Assembly: GCA_003693705.1 (NCBI GenBank)
Contig: RBZT01000661.1
Span: 1 to 51,578 of the forward strand
DNA: 51,578 bases
From: Polymyxa betae
Lineage: Eukaryota; Endomyxa; Phytomyxea; Plasmodiophorida; Plasmodiophoridae
Direction: 5' to 3'
Shown: positions 19,501-29,874 of the stretch, piece after piece
How the letters are laid out: each line of letters starts with the position of its first letter
Position numbering within the stretch: position 1 is the stretch's first letter
Made by a program: the position numbers and the translations under genes
The notes under the pieces: model-generated
Seen by the model: only the letters and a program-made list of their open reading frames with translations
What the model was told of the DNA's origin: nothing
Database searches by the model: none

Positions 19501-21620
19501 CTTTGCGCGTCCAGTACTTGAGGCTGTTGGCTCTGCTTTTCCGGAATTCACCTAAAAATAAGTCTATGGTCGTAAAAATGCATGGATTTGACGTCTTACT
19601 TCGCTTGCTTGCCAAACACCAACCTGTCAATGAAACTATTTGTGACGTAAGTCTATGTTTAAGTGAAATTTCTGTTTTACTCTTTAGTTTATTTCCTGAA
19701 GTCAGTATCACTCTTTTATGGAAATCACTAACCAGGTTAATTTCTAGGCTGTGTTCGATTTGGCTCTCGATCGACATAATCATAACGTTCCTACCAAGTC
19801 AACAAGCGGGCTTGGGCCCCGGGTGGAAGATTTTCCAAATGTGATTATTCACCCCGAAGCAATCCGATTATTACTGGAATTGCTACGCTTGGCTTCCAGT
19901 CGGCCAACGCTGCATCTGCGCTATATTGAGCGTCTCGATGAACTAATCGAATCGCGATCGAACCTAAATATTATCCTGGCCGAACCATGGTTGCATTGGT
20001 GTAGGCAATATCTGGAAGGTATTGGAAGGTTTCATTCTGTTGAACGTCCGCAAGTTGCCAGCCCGATATACCAACCTGAATCTTCCGCATTCACCGATAC
20101 GGTTCGTGGAAAATGTTTGAAGATTGCCTGACGTTTCAAAATCTCAAATCATGTTTTTCAGCGCTAATCCACTGTGGTTTGCTTTTTCAACAGTCTTTTC
20201 TGAAAACTGTATGATTGATTTTCTATAGGAATCGGTTTCAACGTCGTCAGTGTTATCATCAACTCGGGGTGATAATGTTGAAAGGCATCGAGCACGACTG
20301 GTTTCCCGCTTTGTTCGTTTAATTCAGAAAATTGTGATCCGCGACCTGTCGTGGCACAGCGGTCGCGCTTCTTGCCTACCGACACTGCTGTCGATGGTGG
20401 AGGCGTCAGAATTTGTCTCCTTAGTGGTTGATCGAGTGCTTGGCCATTTTGAGAAGTATGGGCCTTTGTGATTCTTTTTGAGGGATTTTTACAATGTTTG
20501 TTCGTAGGCATCCTCGACTTGACGAATCCGATGCACATTGTCTCATCCGCAATTTGGCCCGTATCATCGACTCGATTGATGAACTTTGTGGAACCGGGGA
20601 TAAAACGATTTCTGGAAAATGGTCGGTGCGGCTTATTCACCTCATCAATCTTCTGGCGTCGCAAAACAATGGCGACATCAGAGCGCGTATGAAACAGAAT
20701 GGCTTATTTGATCTTCGAGATCAACTGCTGTTGCGTTTTTGCCAGCAACCGTGTTCGTCTTCCGACAGGTATACAAGTGCTCTTTGCAATTTGTTGTCTT
20801 ACAGGCCTAGGTTCGTTGCTTTATCGCAGCTGTCAATGGATGCTGTTGCATCCGATGCAAAGTTTCGAAGTTCCGATGGAATTTTATACCTGCTACGTTG
20901 GTTTATTTGCGACGACGACCTTGCTCAGCTTCGGTTTCTTTTGCTCGATGCATTACGGCGTCGCTTAGGGCAGAATCAAGAAGCCCGAAAAGATCTCGAA
21001 CGTGCTGTTTCCGATCCCGATATCATTCAACAGTTGCTGGAGTCTTCCAAAACAGATGCTGAGTTCATATCCTGGTTCTTTGCCAGTGAAAGAGACATTC
21101 AACGTCAAGCGATTGTCACTCGCTTAGAAAAATCATTGCAAATAACAGAAGTATCTGCCCGCAAACAGTTTGAGAAAGTCGATGAAAGGCGACAAAAGAG
21201 GATACGCTCCAGGCTTGATACTCTTGGAAAGGCCGCTGCCGCTTCAGAGCGTGCTGTTCAACACATCTTGGAAAAATCCGAATTTGTCGTCGGGCGATTC
21301 TCGAAGCTACTTTCAACACAAATGGTATGCTACGGTTGTCTTCTTTCTTGTGACCACCGTTAACGCTTTTACAGGCGCTATCAGCAGAAGCGAGAAGGTC
21401 GCGCCTAGAGCTAGGCGCCAGCGTTTATGCAAATCGATGTCGGAATACTTGCAGCATTCTCGAAAACCGTTTATCATCCGGCAAAGCTTGTACCTTGTGT
21501 TCGAATACGTTCGAAACGAGGTGGGAGCTGATCTGTCACCTGAGTCTTGATCATTGGTCTGGCGAAGTCCAGGCTACATCTGTAAGCACTGTCGATTCCC
21601 CTCCAACCGTATTGACATGA
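13540..21620 (+). CDS. Large BEACH-family protein (ARM + ConA-like) lacking the BEACH domain
   Basis: A gene of many exons joined by introns of about 43-110 bases. Early exons give armadillo/HEAT-type helices (QAWFAADLEEMIRAV.., VLCALDAFLLDFLSSYD, SLLESIEDKELKTLVLQL). At about 17560-18230 is the ConA-like module typical of BEACH proteins: RNGYSVVFWFKISKF, AWHHLVLTHNRTGVVITID and LTIGGSNIVGQIGNVHVFEG. Next comes FIGEHRPGPNGARLTALRIL, also family-typical. Helical repeats continue to FETRWELICHLSLDHWSGEV, which corresponds to the W..L...L segment before the PH-BEACH unit in LvsA/WDFY3. There the frame ends at TGA 21618-21620; no PH, BEACH or WD40 repeats follow, and PIG-Y starts 118 bases on. 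The final exon holds a C2H2 finger-like spacing (21489-21554). The 5' end is unresolved: an ATG frame at about 13352 may be the first exon. BEACH proteins act in membrane traffic and autophagy. Confidence 0.75.
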
Positions 21621-21738
21621 TGATTCCGTTGTTCATACTTCATCTATATTGTCTAATTATTCTACACATTATTAAATAACAGAACAGACATCTTCCAGTC
21701 TCAACATTGTGCGTAGAACTATCTTTGTTATTAATGCA

Positions 21739-22057
21739 ATGACGACTGAGATTATCGTTTACGAACCGCCATCCTCCCGGATGAGCATTGTCGTCAGCGG
21801 GTCTGGGCTCCGTCTCGACTCGATACCTGTGCTTAGGATGACGTAGATATCTGCTGCTGTTCGGCGTCCTGCTGATCTGGGTTGGGACCATTTACGCGGT
21901 CCTGTTGTCGAAATGGATGCCGCCCATGAACCATTCAGCACTGGATTGGCTTCGACAAGACCAGTATTATTCGTTCTTAATACCGCTTTGTATTCCGGTA
22001 GCTGCTTCTACTGTCTATATCAACTGGCTCGGGTTGAAACTCTTCCGACATTCTTAA
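21739..22057 (+). CDS. PIGY: PIG-Y, GPI-GlcNAc transferase subunit
   Basis: Small ER membrane subunit of the enzyme that starts GPI-anchor synthesis by moving GlcNAc to phosphatidylinositol. Exon 1 (21739-21800, MTTEIIVYEPPSS..), a 46-base phase-2 intron (21801-21846) and exon 2 (21847-22057) give 90 residues. Two membrane helices are visible (LLLFGVLLIWVGTIYAVLL and YSFLIPLCIPVAASTVYINW). The end, LGLKLFRHS, matches the diagnostic PIG-Y C-terminus (GIKLFRHN in human). Length is close to the human 71 residues plus a longer cytosolic start. It begins 118 bases after the BEACH-family gene. Confidence 0.85.
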
Positions 22058-22229
22058 GCTCCAACAAACCTGTTCATACAATATAACCGTAGCCGGTATG
22101 TATCGACATCTTCCATAAATTATATATTTCCCTCCACTCGTTCTTTAAATTAATCTGATTTGTACAGTATGGTAATCTCGTGTAGATGTCGTAAAAGTGC
22201 AACCTTCATGTCAATGCGATCATCTTTGA

Positions 22230-23519
22230 TTAAGAAGCGAATTTTGATTGCCGACCCAATTCACTTTTTAAAAATCGCGGTACACAATTCTGCTGCAGGA
22301 GTCTCTCAATCTCTATCTGGGCGCCGTTAAACAAATTCACGTCCCCATCGTCCAGATGCGCTTCAATACTGTCCAGCTGTTGTGACGATATATTGATTGC
22401 AAATGCGGACGATTGCACACAGAACATGTTGTAGATGTCGCGAATCGTTTGTTGGACGGCGCTATCATCTTCCAACAAATCATACCGGAAGTTCGTCAAC
22501 GAAAATTTCGGCTGTCCGGGGTTTCTTGAAAACGATATGGTGTTTCTGGCTTCCCGGCTCCTAAGCATTTTCTGCAAGCGCTGGACGGCCATTAAAAAAT
22601 ACAAATTTTCAATACAGAATTCTGTAAGAAGGAACTGCTGAAAGGCATCGAGGACGTCCGGGCGACTGAGAATTTGGCGGACCGTGACCGTGCTCTGGAC
22701 CGGTTCCATCTCCTGATACGACCATCGAATTGGCAGAATAATCGAAACAAACCATTGCACCTGGATACAGACGAAGTAGAACAGGCCTAAGACCGGCCAC
22801 TGATACTGATCGAAATCGTTGACGGGAGGGATTAGCCACAGGACGATCTGTATCATCGACAGTCGAAATTGGATCGTGAGCTCCCATTTTATATGGAACC
22901 CATCGACGACATTCCGCATCATGAAGGCCAAATAACCCAATAAAAGCGTCCAAAACAGATACCAGTATTGCTGAATTGGGGCGACCTGCGGCGACCTCGC
23001 GCATTGGTTCTCGTCGAGAATTTCGGGCATGGTCGCAATGACGATGTTGAAGGCTGTGACAGGTATCATGACCAGGATCCAGAACGGCGCCTGAAACCTT
23101 CGCGTCAGCGCCCATTTATTGTGCAGCAGCCAGAGATCAAATTGCGTCAGGCTGGCGATTGGCACCAACGCCTTGGTCGGCGCCACTGACAAGTTCATGA
23201 AGATCTTGGCCCGATTTAATCGATACGTGAGATAATGGGTCAGATAGCGCAAGTTGAACGCCACGACGGACACCGACGCGAAATAGTTCATGGCCACGAA
23301 CGTCGCGAGACAATTGGTGGGCGAGATAATTCGCAGCAAAGTCAGGCACATATGTGCCATATAGGACCAGTACGCAACGATCACCGTCCGCGGCATTCGC
23401 TGTCGGATCGGTGTCTGATGTCGTCGAGCATAGAACAGGGCGCATGCGACCGATTGCGTAACGGCAACGGCAATGCAAGCGGCAATTAAGGCGCGCGTCG
23501 CGCCTGAGAGCGCCAACAT
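22230..23519 (-). CDS. 7TM receptor fused to RGS domain
   Basis: A 429-residue single exon. Residues about 1-280 contain hydrophobic segments consistent with seven membrane helices (ALIAACIAVAVTQSVACALF, SYMAHMCLTLLRI, NYFASVSVVAFNL, FWILVMIPVTAFNIVIAT, WYLFWTLLLGYLAFM, MIQIVLWLIP, VLGLFYFVCIQVQWFVSII). The C-terminal third is an RGS domain: VLDAFQQFLLTEFCIENLYF opens helix 1-4, AFAININSS-type sequence sits mid-domain (AFAINISSQQ), and IEIERLLQQNCVPRFLKSE closes it. RGS domains speed GTP hydrolysis on G-alpha; 7TM-RGS fusions are known from plants, amoebae and fungi. Its ATG directly follows the stop codon of the upstream 914-codon frame. GC-rich and intronless, unlike most neighbours. Confidence 0.88.
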   Translation of the reverse strand: MLALSGATRALIAACIAVAVTQSVACALFYARRHQTPIRQRMPRTVIVAYWSYMAHMCLTLLRIISPTNCLATFVAMNYFASVSVVAFNLRYLTHYLTYRLNRAKIFMNLSVAPTKALVPIASLTQFDLWLLHNKWALTRRFQAPFWILVMIPVTAFNIVIATMPEILDENQCARSPQVAPIQQYWYLFWTLLLGYLAFMMRNVVDGFHIKWELTIQFRLSMIQIVLWLIPPVNDFDQYQWPVLGLFYFVCIQVQWFVSIILPIRWSYQEMEPVQSTVTVRQILSRPDVLDAFQQFLLTEFCIENLYFLMAVQRLQKMLRSREARNTISFSRNPGQPKFSLTNFRYDLLEDDSAVQQTIRDIYNMFCVQSSAFAINISSQQLDSIEAHLDDGDVNLFNGAQIEIERLLQQNCVPRFLKSELGRQSKFAS

Positions 23520-26264
23520 TTAGACGATGATCCGCGACCGTACTCGCTCGTGCCCGGATACGAACATGTTGAACGATAACGAACTTAGCAATTGAAGATT
23601 AGCGATGATGTTGTCCTCGCCGTGGTCGGGGACCGCCACGAATTCGTCGATGGCGGTCATGATGCATTTCCGCAGGGCCAGTACGTAGGTCAGGCACGGG
23701 TCGGTCACTACGCTGCGGACGCGGTCCTTCCAGGTCGCCAGCTGTGCGATACAGCGCGATCGCAAAGTCGTGATCTGCAGCCCGGCGCTAATCACCTGGA
23801 ACTCCAACAGGCACGACTGCAGACGCTCGGTCATACTGCCCCGGTAGGCGCGGAGTTCTTCGGCCAGGGCACGATCGTCTTCCAGGATGGACATCATGGC
23901 CAAGGCGGCGACAATCTGGTTCGGGGCACCTCCATGCAGGTCGCCACGTAGCTCGTCCAAGGCCTGCTCCTTGCGGAGCGTTCGCGACCGGAAGAATGCC
24001 GCTGCGGCATCCGCATCGAACGAGACGCATTCGTAGATCGTCCTGGCTGGCATCTGCGATGAGGTCGTTGAACGCCGCGATGCTCGATTCACATAAAGCA
24101 GATCGAATCGGATTTGGACAGCGACGATTCCGGCGATGAAGGCGTCGAGCGTGATTGATTCGCGAGCAGTGACGGCAGCTCTAATAGCGGCCCGGATTAC
24201 ATCGGGACCTTGTTGCCACTGGGCCATATTCCATGACTGTGATCCAACACCAATTAATGATACAGCTGCCAGTCGGCGCTGACACTGTTGCACGTAACCG
24301 AACAGGGCCGTCATAAAATCCGCCACGGCTGTCTCGAACCGATCCGCCACCATCTCCATCGTCACATGTACATGGACCCTGTGCGCCTCTGTGAATAATG
24401 TCCCCAGGTGGCATACTGGCCCGTGCAGGACGACCGTGCTCTGTTCCGGTATGGCGCCGCACCGTGACAGCAGATCGAAGATTTCGGCGAGGGCGGTAGC
24501 CTGACACCAATGCAGTGCCGGGGCAGTGCCGAACACGATCCCATCGTCATTGATATCGATCAGAGCGAACAGATCGTCGATATCGACATGTGGCAGCATA
24601 GCCGGGGGTGGTGGCGAAGGCGGCTTGCGTGCTGGCACAGCGAATCGCACGGCTTGCAGGGCGAACAGACCCACCAGTTTCGCATACGGATACTGTGAGA
24701 GATAGTCGCTGGTCAGGACCAGTACGGCATCGCGATATGCGAGATCGAGCTGGAAGTCGACCATATATTGAAACAGAGCGAGATCGGTATGGATGATCTG
24801 TGCAGTTTTATCAGATCTGTTGGCCACAATCCCATCCACATCCAGCAAGACATCAGCCGAAGACGATTTCGGCAATGTGGCGCCCGGGGCGATGGCGTCA
24901 CGCACGATCCGGGCCACGCCAGCCTGTAGGCGCAGGGCCTGCACGGCAACGCTATCCTGGATCGCATCGAGTATGACCATGAGGGCGGCGGCGTTATCAG
25001 CGCCGCCCTGCAGCAGGGCGCGTACGGTGGGCGCCAGCACGACCAGCTCGCTGTTCAGCGGAATCTGGACGAGTTGACTGACGTAATCGCGGACACGGCC
25101 GTACTGGTCCGCCTGGGCTTGGGCGTGATCTGCGCTGCTCGGGGCCGTGCAAGGTTGTAATGATGCGGATGCAATTTGTAAGGAGCCAGGCAGTGATTGA
25201 TTCAGACGACTGAAGAATGCCAATAGCTCGGAATTCGGGGTTCTGGACAGGAGCGTGATTAAGACGACGGATCCCAGGACCGAGTAATACCGGCCCGCGC
25301 GGAAACAAGTCTGAATCTCCGCCTGGACCTCGTCCAGAAACTGTTGACGGAACCGAGGCCCATCTGGGGCCGCCGTCAAGGACGCGTACAGGACGGCGCA
25401 ATCGCGGCTCAAAAACACGTTCAAGAACGCGGACCTCGCCGTCACCCGATCGAATGTCTGCAAGGGCGCCGTCGATTTCGGCCGGTAATGGCACACGTAT
25501 CGGATCTGGCCGACACGTAGGCTAGTATGGCCGAATACGCACCGGGCACGAATCGGGACGTTGTCGATCGTGCAACGTTTTAGGTCCTTGAAGAAAGCAT
25601 TGCGATTGGCATAAATCTGAGATAGATCCCAATCATTGCTGTCGACGGTGATGTTTAGAAATTCGTGCGGCGTCTTGTTCTGTAGTGCGATCAGATCCTG
25701 GAGAACGAATTTCGTAAATGCCGTCAGGGCTGATTGAAATTGTGACCCGGTGACGAAGACGTCGCGGGCGATCTCGATCCGGCGCGTGTCTGCGACCAGG
25801 ATCCGGCTGAGAACCGATTCAAGGGCGATCGACGGGAGTGAAATCAGCTGAACATTGTTGTCGTCGGATCGACTCAGCTGCAGGATATCATGGAAGTCGG
25901 AGTGAATCTGTCGTAGGTACATCATATCGACATATGGCATTAGCGAATCAGTTAAGGACCAGTAAGGCGTCGCAGCTGGGTCTTGGCCATGATGGTACAG
26001 GGGGCGTCCTTGTTCGGACGCTTCCGAGATGGGTGTATGAAAACGGGCGATGATCTCGGCATCGGGGATATGTAAAGCCAGCGATTTGTAAATCTCGTGT
26101 TGTTGGAAATGTTGGACCATGATCAAATATGGATTGGTGGGATAGTCTTTGACAATTGATTTGATCGCATCCCAGTAGAAATCTATGATATGATGCTGTT
26201 GTAGATAGGCATCGGCACCATACCGATCGTTCCCGAAGATCGGCCGAAAAACGCTCGACTTCAT
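23520..26264 (-). CDS. 914-residue intronless protein of unknown function
   Basis: An uninterrupted frame from MKSSVFRPIFGNDRYGAD to RVRSRIIV and TAA. It is Ala-, Val-, Leu- and Arg-rich, with no signal peptide or clear membrane span, and looks mostly helical. Around residues 556-577, DIDDLFALIDINDDGIVFG has EF-hand loop-like spacing (D-x-N-D-D-G) but lacks a clear partner hand. A Pro-rich spacer (KPPSPPPPAM) lies just before it. The frame is GC-rich and has no introns over 2.7 kb, in contrast to surrounding genes. The stop codon abuts the RGS receptor's ATG, so the two may share a transcript or be functionally linked; that is inference. I do not recognise a family. Confidence 0.75.
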   Translation of the reverse strand: MKSSVFRPIFGNDRYGADAYLQQHHIIDFYWDAIKSIVKDYPTNPYLIMVQHFQQHEIYKSLALHIPDAEIIARFHTPISEASEQGRPLYHHGQDPAATPYWSLTDSLMPYVDMMYLRQIHSDFHDILQLSRSDDNNVQLISLPSIALESVLSRILVADTRRIEIARDVFVTGSQFQSALTAFTKFVLQDLIALQNKTPHEFLNITVDSNDWDLSQIYANRNAFFKDLKRCTIDNVPIRARCVFGHTSLRVGQIRYVCHYRPKSTAPLQTFDRVTARSAFLNVFLSRDCAVLYASLTAAPDGPRFRQQFLDEVQAEIQTCFRAGRYYSVLGSVVLITLLSRTPNSELLAFFSRLNQSLPGSLQIASASLQPCTAPSSADHAQAQADQYGRVRDYVSQLVQIPLNSELVVLAPTVRALLQGGADNAAALMVILDAIQDSVAVQALRLQAGVARIVRDAIAPGATLPKSSSADVLLDVDGIVANRSDKTAQIIHTDLALFQYMVDFQLDLAYRDAVLVLTSDYLSQYPYAKLVGLFALQAVRFAVPARKPPSPPPPAMLPHVDIDDLFALIDINDDGIVFGTAPALHWCQATALAEIFDLLSRCGAIPEQSTVVLHGPVCHLGTLFTEAHRVHVHVTMEMVADRFETAVADFMTALFGYVQQCQRRLAAVSLIGVGSQSWNMAQWQQGPDVIRAAIRAAVTARESITLDAFIAGIVAVQIRFDLLYVNRASRRSTTSSQMPARTIYECVSFDADAAAAFFRSRTLRKEQALDELRGDLHGGAPNQIVAALAMMSILEDDRALAEELRAYRGSMTERLQSCLLEFQVISAGLQITTLRSRCIAQLATWKDRVRSVVTDPCLTYVLALRKCIMTAIDEFVAVPDHGEDNIIANLQLLSSLSFNMFVSGHERVRSRIIV

Positions 26265-27166
26265 GTATAGGCGGCAAAGCCGTCTGTGACTTTCTATTCA
26301 ATCTCAACGGCTGAAATCCGCTCATGTGACGGTTATAGCCAGGCTACAAACAAACCTCGATGTACACTTTGCGCAATTCTGCTTTCTCTTTTTGAATTTT
26401 GAAGATGTTGATCTTCAATTATTTGCTGCCCCGATACCAATCGGATATCAACAAAACGTGGGCAACTGTCTTATTTAATTGATTACGTCAAAGAAGCACA
26501 GCGACATCTGCTATGTTTCGACTCTGAACACTCCTCTGCTAGGATTGGATTGGAATGGATTGGATTTACAAATTTGTTGATTTTGTCAACGGGCGGCGCG
26601 GTGACCCTCACGCAAGGCAGGTAGTACTGAGGCATCGCCTCAATATCTACAAGGGGACTCTTTTCCAGTTTCAGAGCCGATAACTATTTCACCCATTATA
26701 CTCCTCGGCTAGCTTTTTACACTTGATAAAGTCTCGCTGCAAAGTCGTCCATAAACTGATCGAAATCCCGAAAGAAGCCTATTTCCTGATTCTGACGATA
26801 ATGATTTACTGCTGATATTCAGTCTATCAGACAGCCTATGGGCGAAGGATCTAGCTTCCGACCAGTTTAACTGCTAGATATATCCCCAGCTTTCTGATAA
26901 AGCAATATGAACGTAGACAAATTGCATTTGCAAATTCGACAGAAGAAAATATCAACGGAAGAACGCTAATGTCGATTGTAGAGAAAAATGCCAGAACCGT
27001 GCTTTCGTAAGAAACCTAAATCAGAAGCCAAATCAGGATAAAAGAATTAAGTATCTCTCATTCGGGCGACACAGACTGACTCGACCGAGCCCGACTGCAT
27101 AGATTAACTGAATATACCGATCAAGTTAAAATTAATCAAAACAGCATGTATACTTTATCTCTAGGT
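26265..27166. other. Intergenic spacer, about 0.9 kb
   Basis: AT-richer than the coding block to its left. It holds the upstream region of the 914-codon gene and the 3' end of the first lipase gene. No open frame, tRNA-like B box or repeat was seen on either strand. Confidence 0.45.
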
Positions 27167-28408
27167 TTAGATAACGGATATCTCTTCCGGTAGAATAATC
27201 TGTTGAACTGCATTAGGGAGCCCAACTCGAAATCCGAAATAATATAAATGTTCGGATATCGACAAGGTAACTGAAGGAAACTGATCACAGCATTCCTCAT
27301 CTTCTCCATTGTCGGAATTGCAAATTTTATAGGTGCTCATATCTTCGTTATACAGTACCTGAAGCACATTTAATAACGTCTTGCTGGGAATAATGGACTT
27401 ACTTCAGTTGGGACGTGTGTAGGGAAATCAGGCCCTTCGCAGGATCGACTCCATGGCAGCCAAGAACACGGAGGTAAATGAGGCACAATATCGTGATCGT
27501 GTATGACTCGGTATATCCTTCAGCATAATGTCATATCATAAGGTATTAGTCCAATCAGTTGTAACGCACTTGGATGGCAATAATGAATGAAGGTAACCTG
27601 CGAAATAGCTGTTCCCGACTCGAGGGCTGCCGAATGTGTAGATAAGCGGGTCCGGGACAAGATCGTGAAGTGCCACCGCAGCGATCAGAGCAGTAGCGCC
27701 TCCTAAAGAGTGTCCAGTAATCAAGATAGGTGTGTCTGGTGTAAACATCTAAGCAGAATACATAATAACTGTTACGTATTACTTGGATGTTCGGAAAGAT
27801 AGCTGTTTAGGGTATCACGAATATCACTTTCAACGCTCAGAAAATATTGTAGAAACCCATGATCGACAGTGGATTTAGGAACATAATCTGGCCAACGTCG
27901 TGCTGTGAACTCGATATCAGCCATAGCAGAGCTCTCGGAATAGTACGATGTCCCTCTAAAATCTATTCAGCATCGCAGGGAGATGGCGAAATAAATTAAT
28001 ACCTGAAAGCAAGTACCAAATTAGATGGGGCTGATTTCTGCACTCCTATATAACCAAAGTTTTCTTTCTCATGGCCCTAAATCCATTATTATATTAAATC
28101 AACCATGATAGAAGGCCCAGATCCATGTCCCAACCTGAAAAATCTTTAATATTTGAAGTTCAGGAACAAGTGAACAAGAATCGCAGTTCCATGTTAAGAT
28201 TGAGCTAACATCAGATAGGTAAGCCACAGACGAATATCGCACAGCCTGACAACGTAGAATTAGAGATCGATACCGCCAGGCACCATGCGCCCTAAACCTG
28301 CGTCGCACATTGGTGCGAGTATTGGGTCTGATTCTGGAAGCAATGCGATTCAACAGACACTGCTACTTGCTGTACAGCGAGCAGAACGATGAAGGCGACT
28401 ATGACCAT
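27167..28408 (-). CDS. Secreted class 3 lipase (copy 1)
   Basis: Alpha/beta-hydrolase of the fungal-type Lipase_3 family, probably an extracellular triacylglycerol or phospholipid hydrolase. Exon 1: signal peptide MVIVAFIVLLAVQQVAVS, then Cys-containing HCFQNQTQYSHQC. Exon 2: SSVAYLSDVSSILTWNCDSC. Later exons: SNLVLAF/RGTSYYSE (oxyanion strand), VDHGFLQYFLSVESDI, then LITGHSLGGATALIAAVAL with the nucleophile Ser in GHSLG, YTFGSPRVGNSYFAGYL, HDHDIVPHLPPC (catalytic Asp region) and a last exon ending PEEISVI. Introns of about 45-50 bases, several with confirmed phase (for example HP|NTPILI). Paralogous to the lipases at 28634-29866 and 33863-35095. Confidence 0.85.
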
Positions 28409-28633
28409 GAGAGGGTCTCATACGAGTACCAAGATTAAACAGCGGCACTTGGCCATGCTGGCGGCATCACACTGGCCATGTAACGTTAAGGCGATTATGG
28501 TTCCAGTCAGCCTTGCATGCAGCCACAGTCGCAAAGTTCCGCCCCGATGACTCAGCTACGTGGGTTCTCAAGTCGCGATTTGCTGTATAGACAATGTATT
28601 ATAGAAAGGTAGTGGCTTCTCACATGTTTGTAG

Positions 28634-29866
28634 TCAGATGGTGATAGTGACATTGTTGACGGCATCGTGTAAGGCGAATTGATCTGGATGAGCCAGGTTG
28701 TAGCCGAAATAAACCAGATGCTCGCTAATTGAATAGGAAACGGCTGCGAATGAGTCTGAACAAGTGTTGTCTTCACCATTGATGTCGCTGCACTCAGTAA
28801 ACGACTGCATATGCTTGTCGTACAGAATCTGAAAGCAAGTTAGCTCAGCGTATAGCTTTCATTCGTTCCATTATTTCTCTTGGCGCATGTGTCGGATAAG
28901 TGCCGCCTTTCCATGCAGTTAACGTGCAAGGAGGTAAATGTGGGACCAGATCATGATCGTGATTGACTCGAAATATCCTGCACAATCAGCTGCATTTAGA
29001 TTTTGTAAACATTAAAGAAGTCGACGATTACCTTGAATTCAGACTTTTCAGATGCTTTGCGAAGAAAGAATTCCCAACACGAGGACTGCCGAAGGTATAG
29101 ACGCTTGCGTTCGGGATGATATCATACAAATCCACTAAGGCAATGATTGCTGCTGCTCCTCCCAAAGAATGACCGGTAATAACCAGCTTTGTCTCTAAAT
29201 GTATTGTAAAATAGCAACAACCCACTAAGCTCATTGTTTTACCAGGAACTCTTCTCAATCTGTCAGCAATGACATCGCGAACCCGGCTTTGGACCTTCAA
29301 GTAATATTGAAGAAACCCATGATGCACAGTGGAATCAGGGACGTGAATTGGCCATGGAATTTCTGAAAACGATAAATCTGCAACAGCAGAGTCACCGTCC
29401 AACCATATCGTTCCTCTGAAAAATTGATCAAACAAATTAAGGTTTTCAGCTGCATTACCGAAATGAAAGTACTAGCACTTCTGGGGAGTTCATCTGATAG
29501 CCAACATATCCATAATAATCACCTCTCCTTCCCTAGTTGAAAAAATGCTGGAATTTCGCTACCAGGACAGTGCTACAAAATATACTGACATCGAGAATAT
29601 CCAAGATATACAGTTCTGGTGAGTGTTTGCAGGATGTACATTGCCATTCATAGATAGAAGTTAAATTGACATTATAGGCCACAGAGGAATTCCGAGCAGC
29701 CTGATTTGCAGCAGCGATAAATAACAACGCTAAGGTCCCACGTCGATACCTGCTGAGCACACAGCTCGCTGTACAATGACGATTGGTCCCGCCAATCGCA
29801 ACCTTGACCTGCTGCTAGCCACACTAACAGCAATATTGCTGTGACAGCAGGTCGCAAGAATGTCAT
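28634..29866 (-). CDS. Secreted class 3 lipase (copy 2)
   Basis: Exon 1 has signal peptide MTFLRPAVTAILLLVWLAAG followed by CDWRDQSSLYSELCAQQ. Exon 2 has ARNSSVAYNVNLTSIYEWQC and CKHSPELYILDI. Then come RGTIWLDGDSAVADL, VHHGFLQYYLKVQSRVRDVI, TKLVITGHSLGGAAAIIAL (nucleophile Ser), YTFGSPRVGNSFFAKHL, HDHDLVPHLPPC (Asp region) and final exon ILYDKHMQSFTECSD..VYFGYNLAH to VNNVTITI at 28634. Intron positions match those of copies 1 and 3, so the three share a recent common ancestor. Its upstream flank (29875 onward) is one arm of the inverted duplication. Confidence 0.85.
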
Positions 29867-29874
29867 GCGATTCG

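Noticed and set aside
23517-23538. 22-base intron (GTCTAA..CTCAG) joining the 914-residue protein to the RGS receptor
   Set aside because: The junction is out of phase and runs into a stop codon, and the receptor's own Met begins a good first helix.
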